Part shown: positions 6,703-12,119 of the stretch, piece by piece
Layout: every line of letters starts with the position of its first letter
Numbering within the stretch: the first letter of the stretch is position 1
Source: Elusimicrobiota bacterium
Lineage (GTDB): Bacteria > Elusimicrobiota > Elusimicrobia > O2-12-FULL-59-9
Direction: 5' to 3'
NCBI GenBank assembly: GCA_016206405.1
Contig: JACQRQ010000287.1
Span: forward strand, 1-12,119
Length of the DNA: 12,119 bases
Translations under genes and position numbers: made by a program
Notes under the pieces: generated by a model
What the model saw: the letters and a program-made list of their open reading frames with translations, nothing else
Told to the model about the DNA's origin: nothing
Databases searched by the model: none

Positions 6703-7347
6703 TCAGGGCGTGGAAAGTTGGGGGATTTTGAGCAGGCGCTCCTTCAAGTCCCGAAGGTGGCGGCGGAATAGGGGTTCCTTGCTGCGGTTGTATAAAAGGT
6801 AGGCCGGATGAAAAAGGACCATGAATTGGATGCCGGGACGGTTTTCAAGGTTGAAGAATTTTCCGGCTTCCTGTTGCATGGAGAAATTAGTTTTGGAGGC
6901 GTCAAAGTACTTGAGGGCCGTCGCGCCCAAGAGGAGGACCACCGCGGGGCGGACCAAATCAAGCTGGCGGTTGAGAAAGGGCAAACACGCCTGCGCCTCC
7001 TCTTTTTTCGGCGCGCGGTTGCCCGGCGGGCGGCACTTGACCACGTTGATGATGAGAAAATCCGAGTTGGCGTCCAGGCCGGTTTCTTCCCGGACCAAGC
7101 GGTCCATCAACTGGCCCGCCCGGCCCACGAAGGCCAGGCCTTGGAGGTCCTCGTTTTCGCCCGGGCCTTCTCCCACCACCACGATGCGCGCGCCGGGATT
7201 TCCACGGTCGACGACGATATGGGTCCGGGAGCTCTTGAGGGCGCATTTTTGGCAAGCGGAGCCCGCCAGGCGCTTTTTGAACTCCGCGTAGCTGCCGGCG
7301 CCGAGAATGCGGTTATGAATATCGTCGAAGAGGTCGAATTGAGACAT
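6703..7347 (-). CDS. Family-4 uracil-DNA glycosylase with Fe-S cluster
   Basis: The 214-residue protein removes uracil from DNA, the first step of base-excision repair of deaminated cytosine. Family-4 signs are all present: four cluster cysteines, C32 and C35 (CQKC), C105 (VVKCRPPGNR) and C121 (QACLPFL); the active-site motif GEGPGENEDLQG (59-70) followed by FVGRAGQL; and the C-terminal HPAYLL motif with His180. Length matches the family. ATG 7347 is preferred because it gives a normal N-terminus (MSQFDLFDDI). An upstream in-frame TTG at 7383 would add 12 residues without known similarity. No strong Shine-Dalgarno is seen. The gene starts 44 bases after the PuuD-like gene on the same strand, so the two may be co-transcribed. 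No clear terminator follows; a GC-rich imperfect hairpin downstream lacks a U-tract. Confidence 0.93.
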   Translation of the reverse strand: MSQFDLFDDIHNRILGAGSYAEFKKRLAGSACQKCALKSSRTHIVVDRGNPGARIVVVGEGPGENEDLQGLAFVGRAGQLMDRLVREETGLDANSDFLIINVVKCRPPGNRAPKKEEAQACLPFLNRQLDLVRPAVVLLLGATALKYFDASKTNFSMQQEAGKFFNLENRPGIQFMVLFHPAYLLYNRSKEPLFRRHLRDLKERLLKIPQLSTP

Positions 7348-7391
7348 CGCCGGTATTTGCCGGCCGCTTGGGCGAATTCCCAACGGGGGGC

Positions 7392-8018
7392 TTAGACGCT
7401 TTGGCCGACTTTGAGCGAACTCTTGTATGCGTGGAATATCGGCGCCAGTCCCAGAAGGACGAAGACCAGCAAAGTCACCGCGTTGATGGCCGTGTAGTGG
7501 GAGGCGGCCAGCATTCCGTAAAGCATGGGGCCGGAGGAATAGGTGTTGATGCGGGAGGCCAATGCGGCGCGGCTTCTCAAGGCCGCGGCTTCCTCGCCCG
7601 CCGCTTGTCCGCTAAGCAGCTTTTTTTGCGCCGGCCAGATGATGAACCATACGTTGAACCACATCAGCGTCGCCAATGCCATGCCCATGAGAATCCAAAT
7701 GGCGCGCTGCGTCATGCCGCTGGAGTCGGAAAAAAGGGCGCTGGGTCCAAAGCCCATGCCCGGCGTGTACATATAACCCATGGTGAACAGCAGCAGGCCC
7801 GACAAGAAGGTGATCATCGCGCCCCACCGGAACCACCACAGGGCGCGCGGCATCAGCTTCGGGTTGACGGCCTTTTTTGTCGCGTCATCCAGGGAGGCCT
7901 GCAGAGGGAGGTTGACGAAATTGAAAAAATACAGGTGCCCAATCCATAAGATGCCCGCGAACACGTGCAGCCAGCGCGCGAAAAGATTAAAGTTGCTGAA
8001 GAAATCCGTCAGTGCCAT
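7392..8018 (-). CDS. PuuD-type multi-spanning membrane protein (urate hydroxylase N-domain-like)
   Basis: This 208-residue protein matches the PuuD/urate oxidase N-terminal domain family. The diagnostic N-terminus is WLHVFAGILWIGHLYFFNFV (His18, His28) and a later segment reads MWFNVWFIIWPAQKKL. I see four main hydrophobic segments, at about 16-36, 60-84, 106-128 and 165-195; the last may be two. His18, His28 and His174 are candidate haem ligands (inference). Characterised PuuD is longer and ends in a cytochrome c domain. Here that part is absent and a separate dihaem cytochrome c lies upstream on the same strand, so the pair looks like a split PuuD. No urate-pathway genes are visible, and a respiratory electron-transfer role is at least as likely as urate oxidation. 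ATG 8018 is fixed by GGGAGG seven bases upstream. The long leader is listed separately. Confidence 0.85.
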   Translation of the reverse strand: MALTDFFSNFNLFARWLHVFAGILWIGHLYFFNFVNLPLQASLDDATKKAVNPKLMPRALWWFRWGAMITFLSGLLLFTMGYMYTPGMGFGPSALFSDSSGMTQRAIWILMGMALATLMWFNVWFIIWPAQKKLLSGQAAGEEAAALRSRAALASRINTYSSGPMLYGMLAASHYTAINAVTLLVFVLLGLAPIFHAYKSSLKVGQSV

Positions 8019-8062
8019 TGTTTTCCTCCCTCTATCGCGCCCTGCGGTTCCTCGCTTTCGCT

Positions 8063-8193
8063 CGGTCCTCGGGTCTGAGGACCGCTCGGCTACGAAGGGA
8101 CCTCGCGGCGCTTTCCAAGGGGCTTGCGCCCCTATGGCGGCAGCAAACATTTTGCTGCCTGTTACCCCACAAAGATTGGCGGTCCGTACCGCC
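8063..8193 (-). other. Four-hairpin structured leader of the PuuD-like gene
   Basis: Four perfect hairpins occur in 131 bases. In minus-strand order they are: GGCGGT-ACGG-ACCGCC (8193-8178); a 9-bp stem GGCAGCAAA/TTTGCTGCC with an ATG loop (8159-8139); AGGGGC-GCAA-GCCCCT with a GNRA-type tetraloop (8133-8118); and CGGTCCTC-AGACCC-GAGGACCG (8084-8063). The last is flanked by direct repeats (CGCTCGG on the plus strand, 8059-8065 and 8083-8089). A strong minus-strand promoter (-10 at 8233-8228) would place all of them in a roughly 200-base untranslated leader. I do not recognise a known riboswitch class. A cis-acting RNA element, an independent small RNA or a dispersed repeat are the options. 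Confidence 0.5.
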
Positions 8194-8202
8194 GTCTTTT
8201 TT
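8178..8202 (+). terminator. Terminator-like hairpin with T-run on the plus strand
   Basis: GGCGGT-CCGT-ACCGCC (8178-8193) is followed by GTCTTTTTT (8194-8202), the form of a rho-independent terminator for plus-strand transcription. No plus-strand gene lies upstream. It would therefore end only antisense transcription or a small RNA made from the hairpin cluster, or it may have no such role. Confidence 0.35.
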
Positions 8203-8227
8203 GCCGGTTTTCTGAAGCTGTTGAAAT

Positions 8228-8255
8228 ATTATACATATTGGACAATCGCACACAA
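8228..8255 (-). promoter_or_regulatory. Promoter for the PuuD-like gene
   Basis: On the minus strand, TTGTGT (8255-8250) and a perfect TATAAT (8233-8228) are spaced by 16 bases. The expected start near 8221 gives a leader of about 200 bases to the ATG at 8018. This indicates that the PuuD-like gene can be transcribed separately from the cytochrome gene. Confidence 0.6.
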
Positions 8256-8279
8256 TAGTTTCAATTTTGGTCCCGAAAG

Positions 8280-8996
8280 CTACCAGTTTTCCTCGGGGGC
8301 GGTTTCGGGTTTGATGGACAGCAGGTAATCCGCCACCGCTTCGATCTCATCGGGCCTTAAAATCTCGCCCCAGGCGGGCATGGCGAGCAGCGGGTCGGGC
8401 CCGGCGGGATCGGCTTTGGCCGGCTGGCGAACTCCCTTGGCGATTTTTTGGATCAGCTCTTTTTTGTCGTAGCCTTCGGCCACTCGCGTCAGCGCGGGGA
8501 TGAGTCCGCCGGCCACGTTGTTGTTGAAGTAGCCGCCGCGGCCTTCGCGGCCGTGGCAAGTGGCGCAGCCGGTGCGGCCGTAGATGGCCCGGCCGCGGCG
8601 GATGGGATCGGCCTTGAGGTCTTTTGTATCCCAGGGAGGGCCGTCCTGCCTGTCCAGTTGGCCACGCAGAGAAGCCAGATAGGCGGCCAGAGCCTTCCGC
8701 GTCGGCTCGTTGAAGTGGAAATTGGGCATCACGGCGTCTTTTTGCCAGGCGGAGGGATCTTGAAGCCACCGATCCATAAACTCCGCGCTTTTCCTAAAGC
8801 CCACATAGGTCAAATCTGGCCCGACGGCACCGCCCGCTGCGCCGATGCGGTGGCATTGCCGGCAGTTGTAGGCGGCATAAGCGGCTTGGCCGCGCTGCTC
8901 CAAGAAAAGGGACTTCGGGCCGCAGGCGCAGACGGCCAGCGCCAGCAAGCCCGGCCCCCCGGCGCGCCATGCCCAATTTTTAACGGCGGCGGTCAT
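8280..8996 (-). CDS. Dihaem cytochrome c, predicted lipoprotein
   Basis: The 238-residue protein has a hydrophobic N-terminal segment (residues 13-25) ending in LAVC(A)C, so Cys23 (or Cys25) is probably lipidated and the protein membrane-anchored on the periplasmic side. Two CxxCH haem sites are present: C45-C48-H49 (NCRQCH) and C144-C147-H148 (GCATCH). Each is followed by a Met-Pro likely to give the sixth ligand, Met90 (AVMPNF) and Met206 (LAMPAW). This is a tandem of two class-I cytochrome c domains, such as those that carry electrons to or from membrane oxidoreductases. ATG 8996 has AGGAAA six bases upstream. The PuuD-like membrane protein is encoded 261 bases downstream on the same strand, and the two together resemble the membrane and cytochrome halves of PuuD. 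The CpxP-like gene diverges upstream. Confidence 0.92.
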   Translation of the reverse strand: MTAAVKNWAWRAGGPGLLALAVCACGPKSLFLEQRGQAAYAAYNCRQCHRIGAAGGAVGPDLTYVGFRKSAEFMDRWLQDPSAWQKDAVMPNFHFNEPTRKALAAYLASLRGQLDRQDGPPWDTKDLKADPIRRGRAIYGRTGCATCHGREGRGGYFNNNVAGGLIPALTRVAEGYDKKELIQKIAKGVRQPAKADPAGPDPLLAMPAWGEILRPDEIEAVADYLLSIKPETAPEENW

Positions 8997-9046
8997 TGTT
9001 GATTTCCTAAATTAAAAAGTGTCTAATGAAATTGACGGATGAGGCA

Positions 9047-9052
9047 ATTATA
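9047..9052 (-). promoter_or_regulatory. -10 box of the cytochrome c gene in a divergent promoter region
   Basis: A perfect minus-strand TATAAT (9052-9047) would start a leader of about 45 bases before the ATG at 8996. Its context ATGTATAAT is shared with the promoter at 8233-8228. No convincing -35 is seen. The plus-strand gene starts at 9079, so the only room for its -10 (perhaps TATACA at 9049-9054) overlaps this box. That points to mutually exclusive or co-regulated divergent transcription. Confidence 0.5.
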
Positions 9053-9078
9053 CATTAAGCGGCTTTGGAGGAAATAGC

Positions 9079-9762
9079 ATGCGAAAAAAATTACTGGTTC
9101 TGGCGATTGTGTCGGCGATATTTGGGGCCGGCCCTTGGGCGAAGGCTCAGGAAGCTCCGCAAGGCGAGGAGGAGGCGGCCGAGGAGGCTCTCGAGGAGGC
9201 GCAGCCGGGCGACGGCGGCGCCCAGATGGAAGAGGAGTCTGAGCGCCCCGCGATGCCCCCGCAAGAGATGGAACGCATCCGAGAAAGGCTCAAAGACAAC
9301 GCCCCCTCTAAATTCAACCGGGATGAAAAGCCCATGATGGGCATTCCCGAGGACGCCCGGGGCGAACTGCGGCGGGGCGTGGGCCCCGCGGAAATGCAGG
9401 GTCCGCAACTCCTGCCATTTCTTGATTTTTTGATGGACCATTCGGCGGCGATTGAGTTCGACGAGGGACAGGTGAAGGCGCTCAATGAGCTTAGACTCAA
9501 GCACCGGATTGCCTCCATCAAGCTTCGAGCGGATTTGGACACGGCGGCCCTGATGCTTAAAACGGCCATGGACCCCGGCGCCCCGAAATTTGACGAGGCC
9601 CGGACCCAGGCCAAGGAGCTGGCCTCGGCCTCCGAAAAGCTGCATCTTTTGTCCATCGACGGGTTTGAACGGGCGTTTGGGATCGTGACGGCCGCTCAAC
9701 GCGAAAAACTAAAGCAGCTCCGGCCGAAAAAGAAGAAAAAACGCCCGATGGGCCGGCGCTAA
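9079..9762 (+). CDS. CpxP/Spy-like periplasmic protein (LTxxQ / heavy-metal sensor-like family)
   Basis: The 227-residue product has a signal peptide (RKKLLVLAIVSAIFGAG, likely cleavage after AKA at residue 23), a low-complexity acidic stretch (about 28-56) and a helical domain (about 110-215). The helical part has the layout of Spy/CpxP/ZraP proteins: a first helix entry FDEGQVKAL and a degenerate second LTxxQ motif, VTAAQREKLKQL. The tail is very basic (KKKKK...RR). Family members bind unfolded proteins or metals in the periplasm and often accompany envelope-stress regulation. No CpxAR- or ZraSR-like genes are visible here. The start is well supported by GGAGG at 9067-9071, seven bases before the ATG. 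It diverges from the cytochrome c gene and converges on the permease fusion with only ten bases between the stop codons. The family call is made from pattern, not strong sequence identity. Confidence 0.7.
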   Translation: MRKKLLVLAIVSAIFGAGPWAKAQEAPQGEEEAAEEALEEAQPGDGGAQMEEESERPAMPPQEMERIRERLKDNAPSKFNRDEKPMMGIPEDARGELRRGVGPAEMQGPQLLPFLDFLMDHSAAIEFDEGQVKALNELRLKHRIASIKLRADLDTAALMLKTAMDPGAPKFDEARTQAKELASASEKLHLLSIDGFERAFGIVTAAQREKLKQLRPKKKKKRPMGRR

Positions 9763-9772
9763 GCCGCGCTGT

Positions 9773-11011
9773 TCACTGCTTTTTTATCAGCCCGGTGGAG
9801 CTGCCCTTCAACACCGCCCGGCCGTCCTGGTTGGTGATTGAAAAGGAGAAAGCGACCTTCAGATGTCTGGGCTTGGGGACCACGGAATCCACCGTCCCGC
9901 GGCAGGTGAGAGTGTCTCCCGAGTGCACCGGGCGGATGAAATCGAAGATCATCGAGTCGGCGATGAAGTTCAAATCGCCGCCGAGCTTGGTAGGCAACGT
10001 CGCCGTCAGCAGCCCGTGCGCCATCAACCGTCCGCGGGAGTCTTTTTGAAGGTGATGGCTTCCCTCGTCCCCGGATAACTTGGCGAATTCCAGCACGTCC
10101 TTTTCCGTGATGGCCCGGTTCCACTCCAATTGCCTTCCGGGCCGAAGGTCCGCGTTCGCCCCGCCGGCCGCCGGGAAAAAAGACCCCTCATTATTTATTT
10201 TATTAAGGAAACCGCGCGCCAAGGCCAGAAGCGCCAGCGCGAGGCCGAAGGTGCAGATCACGGTCGCGCCCGTGGGCGCGTCCAGCGCGTAAGAGCCCCA
10301 CATGCCGATGAGGCTCGCCAGCGTTCCCATGCACCAGCCGATGGCCAGGCGGGGGCCGACTTTCCCAGAAAAAAGCATGGCGGTCACCGAAGGCACGATG
10401 AGATACGAAAAGACCAGAAGCACGCCCGCCACCGCGACCGAAGATGTGACCACGAAGCCGAAAGAGGCGTAGAACAGAAAATCCCAGAGGCGGACGTTGA
10501 ATCCTTCCCGGGCCGCTCTCTCCGGATCGGTGGAGATGGTCAGAAACGGTTTTCTCCAAAGCCAATGCAGAAAACCGATCAGGGAATAAAGCACGGCCAT
10601 TTTGGCCACGTCCTCCGGGCGCACGGCCAAGAGGTTTCCGACCAGAAGGTGCTTGATGTGCTCGGCGCCTTCCGGCAGGCGGTCCATGATGATGATGGCG
10701 GCCGCCGCGCTGACGGCATAGACGATGCCGATGACCGCCTCCTGCGGGATTTTTCTTTTTTGGGCCCGAGTGAGGGAGAAAAGCGCCGCGCCGATCAACG
10801 TGAAACCCAGGGAAAAAAAGTAGGCGCCACGGCCGTGCAGGTCAAATCCGGCCAAAAACGCGACCGTCGTTCCCAAGGCCGCCACCTGGGCCAGGGAAAG
10901 ATCGACGAAGATGACCCCGCGCTCAACCACATGCAGCCCCAGATAGGCGTGGATGCCCGTGAGAACCAAGCAGGCCAGGGCGGGCCATAACAGAAGCTGC
11001 ATCGCGTCCAT
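9773..11011 (-). CDS. ZnuB-type metal ABC permease fused to a MaoC-like hotdog domain
   Basis: The 412-residue protein joins two families in one open frame. Residues 1-267 are an ABC-3 (ZnuB/MntB-type) inner-membrane permease with many hydrophobic helices; a typical motif is GLHVVERGVIFVDLSLAQ near 25-41. After a linker rich in Asn, Gly and Pro (about 268-295), residues 296-412 are a MaoC-type hotdog domain: ITEKDVLEFAKLSGD, then RLMAHGLL, FIRPVHSGDTLTCRG and ITNQDG. The hydratase motif GDxNPxH reads GDEGSHH: Asp315 and His320 are kept, Asn and Pro are lost. The start ATG 11011 overlaps the stop of the binding-protein gene (TGATG), with GAGGAG six bases upstream, so translation is coupled; an in-frame GTG lies one codon earlier. 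The permease should carry Zn(II) or Mn(II) inward. The role of the hotdog part is unknown. No ATPase gene is adjacent in the window. Confidence 0.88.
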   Translation of the reverse strand: MDAMQLLLWPALACLVLTGIHAYLGLHVVERGVIFVDLSLAQVAALGTTVAFLAGFDLHGRGAYFFSLGFTLIGAALFSLTRAQKRKIPQEAVIGIVYAVSAAAAIIIMDRLPEGAEHIKHLLVGNLLAVRPEDVAKMAVLYSLIGFLHWLWRKPFLTISTDPERAAREGFNVRLWDFLFYASFGFVVTSSVAVAGVLLVFSYLIVPSVTAMLFSGKVGPRLAIGWCMGTLASLIGMWGSYALDAPTGATVICTFGLALALLALARGFLNKINNEGSFFPAAGGANADLRPGRQLEWNRAITEKDVLEFAKLSGDEGSHHLQKDSRGRLMAHGLLTATLPTKLGGDLNFIADSMIFDFIRPVHSGDTLTCRGTVDSVVPKPRHLKVAFSFSITNQDGRAVLKGSSTGLIKKQ

Positions 11012-11940
11012 CACAGGCTCCTCTTGCCGCTTTTGGCGGCGGATTCTGTAAGCAGCTCTAGGTTGTGATCGAAGAGATCAAAGTAGTTCTTTATTTCTTT
11101 TTTTGAGCCGACCGAGGGCGAAATGACGATCAGGACGGCTCCCGTATCCCGGGCGATTTTTTGCGGAAGCTTCGAGTCGAAGTAGGGTTCCACTAGAATC
11201 AACGGAATTTTTTCAGCGCGCATTTGGCGCATCAAGTTTTCCAAATGCGCGGGCGAGGGGGGAACCCCCGGCCTGATTTCGATGAAGTTGGCCACGCTCA
11301 GCCCGAAGCTTCTGGCGAAGTTGGGCCAGGAGTTGTGGTAGGTGACGACCGAAGTCCCTTTCAGTTCGGAAGCAAGCGCCTGCCATTCCTTTTGCTTTTG
11401 GTCCAGCTTGGCATTAAAGGCGGCGATGTTTTGCCGGTAGGCCGCCTCGTTATCAGGGTCCAGGGCGTAGAGTTTTTTGGCGATGTTCGCGGCGATGACG
11501 CGCCCGTTGGCCGGAGAGAGCCAATAATGCGGATTTCCGAAGGGATGGATGTCGCCCATCGAGCGGTCCACCGGACCGGACGAGATCTGAAGGATTTCGC
11601 AGCCTACGGAAGCGTCCAGAAAACCCGGGTTGCCGGGCAGTATCTTGGGATTTCTGGCGTTGGTCAGGAGCGCCGGCGCCCAGGCGACCTCGAGCTCCAA
11701 GCCGACCTGAATAAAAAGATCGGCCTTTTTCATTTTCAGCAGGTAGCTGGGTTTGGGTTCGACGAAATGGGGATCCTGGTAGCCCTTGGCGATGAAATCC
11801 ACGGCCACGTGGTCCCTCCCTATCTCTTCCGCGAGCGCGGCGAGGTCCTGGGTCGTGGTCAGCACCCGCATTTTAGCCGGCAGCGCGGACGGCGCCCAGA
11901 GCAAACAGAAGGTCAACCACAAAGCTTTATTGATTTTCAT
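11011..11940 (-). CDS. ZnuA-type metal-binding protein of an ABC importer
   Basis: This 309-residue cluster A-I solute-binding protein captures zinc or manganese in the periplasm and delivers it to the permease. A signal peptide ends near residue 22 (SALPA-K). Likely metal ligands are His58 (QDPHFVE), His138 (NPHYWLSP) and His202 (TYHNSWP), with Glu251 or Asp255 (VEPYFDSK) as a possible fourth. Three histidines are more typical of zinc than manganese proteins, but there is no His-rich loop as in E. coli ZnuA, so zinc is probable rather than proven. AAGGAG lies six bases before the ATG. The gene sits 20 bases after an outer-membrane-like gene, and its stop overlaps the permease start, showing one operon. 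No Zur-type palindrome could be sought because the operon start lies outside the window. Confidence 0.92.
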   Translation of the reverse strand: MKINKALWLTFCLLWAPSALPAKMRVLTTTQDLAALAEEIGRDHVAVDFIAKGYQDPHFVEPKPSYLLKMKKADLFIQVGLELEVAWAPALLTNARNPKILPGNPGFLDASVGCEILQISSGPVDRSMGDIHPFGNPHYWLSPANGRVIAANIAKKLYALDPDNEAAYRQNIAAFNAKLDQKQKEWQALASELKGTSVVTYHNSWPNFARSFGLSVANFIEIRPGVPPSPAHLENLMRQMRAEKIPLILVEPYFDSKLPQKIARDTGAVLIVISPSVGSKKEIKNYFDLFDHNLELLTESAAKSGKRSL

Positions 11941-11960
11941 AGCCGTCTCCTTGATTCTAC

Positions 11961-12119
11961 TTAAAATGGATGCGCCCCGTGCGGGCCGATGTTGAACGTT
12001 ACCTTGAGAAAGGCCTGGTTTTCCTTTTCGCCGCCCGCCCTCCTCCGGGTTTTGCCCTGAAGGCTGATGAGGCTGAACTCGGAGGGCGTGAAGGTCAAAT
12101 AAAACAGGGCCCCGCGGTC
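11961..12119 (-). CDS. C-terminal end of a predicted outer-membrane protein, 5' end outside window
   Basis: The last 52 codons of a minus-strand gene are visible, entering at the window edge and ending in TAA at 11961-11963. The residues alternate polar and hydrophobic (ALFYLTFTPSEFSLISLQ, then AFLKVTFNIG) as in beta strands. The protein ends GPHGAHPF, with the C-terminal Phe typical of beta-barrel outer-membrane proteins. From memory, a similar His-containing (A)HPF ending occurs in outer-membrane proteins encoded beside ZnuA-type genes; this is recollection and not checked. The position 20 bases before the binding-protein gene suggests a channel or receptor for metal entry across the outer membrane. 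The fragment is too short for a firm family call. Confidence 0.65.
   Translation of the reverse strand, partial: DRGALFYLTFTPSEFSLISLQGKTRRRAGGEKENQAFLKVTFNIGPHGAHPF

Noticed and set aside
7392..8150. Longer reading of the PuuD-like protein starting at 8150 inside the hairpin cluster
   Set aside because: The extra residues are Arg/Gly-rich and unlike the family, and a good GGGAGG site precedes the ATG at 8018.
8041..8202. CRISPR array or integron attC site
   Set aside because: The hairpins differ from each other, there are no regular spacers, and no integrase or cas gene is nearby.
9773..10140. Separate MaoC gene starting at an internal TTG in the permease frame
   Set aside because: The purine-rich stretch before that TTG is only about two bases away, too close for a ribosome-binding site, and the upstream frame is open without interruption.
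10130..10990. Plus-strand open frame of 286 codons opposite the permease
   Set aside because: Its composition (Arg/Gly/Asp-rich, repetitive) is typical of an antisense shadow of a membrane protein gene.

Overview
The window looks like a chromosomal piece of a GC-rich, diderm (Gram-negative-type) bacterium. Signs of two membranes are Sec signal peptides, a lipoprotein-type dihaem cytochrome c, a CpxP/Spy-like periplasmic protein, and the end of a beta-barrel-like protein with a C-terminal Phe. No rRNA, tRNA, CRISPR array, transposase or phage gene is visible. The genes look like core or accessory metabolism of an uncultured lineage. An Elusimicrobiota-like origin is possible, but this is a guess that cannot be tested from the window.

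Layout. (1) 1-937, minus: N-terminal 312 codons of a KamA-family radical SAM protein, cut by the window edge. (2) 1010-2296, plus: secreted thioredoxin-fold protein with a C-terminal helical (TPR-like) half, diverging from (1). (3) 2214-3236, minus: secreted alpha/beta hydrolase (lipase-like), overlapping the tail of (2). (4) 3478-5796, plus: short, divergent phosphoenolpyruvate carboxylase, ending at a strong bidirectional terminator. (5) 5881-6543, minus: 1-Cys (Prx6-type) peroxiredoxin. (6) 6703-7347, minus: family-4 Fe-S uracil-DNA glycosylase. (7) 7392-8018, minus: PuuD-type membrane protein with a long hairpin-rich leader. (8) 8280-8996, minus: dihaem cytochrome c lipoprotein. (9) 9079-9762, plus: CpxP/Spy-like periplasmic protein. 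(10) 12119-9773, minus: a metal-uptake operon made of the end of an outer-membrane-like protein, a ZnuA-type binding protein, and a ZnuB-type permease fused to a MaoC-like hotdog domain.

How they fit together. Genes 7 and 8 look like a split version of PuuD, a membrane haem protein plus c-type cytochrome, and may form an electron-transfer pair. Gene 9 faces gene 8 across a short shared promoter region. The 3' operon is a zinc/manganese importer whose ATPase is not in the window.

The most unusual items are: the permease-MaoC fusion with a degenerate hydratase motif; the PEP carboxylase in which the arginine equivalent to E. coli Arg581 is Ala; a chain of four perfect hairpins in the leader of the PuuD-like gene; and two genes with a -10 box six bases before ATG and no Shine-Dalgarno, as expected for leaderless mRNAs. 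No stretch over 300 bases lacks a gene. The two largest gaps (3237-3477 and 8019-8279) hold promoters and inverted repeats.
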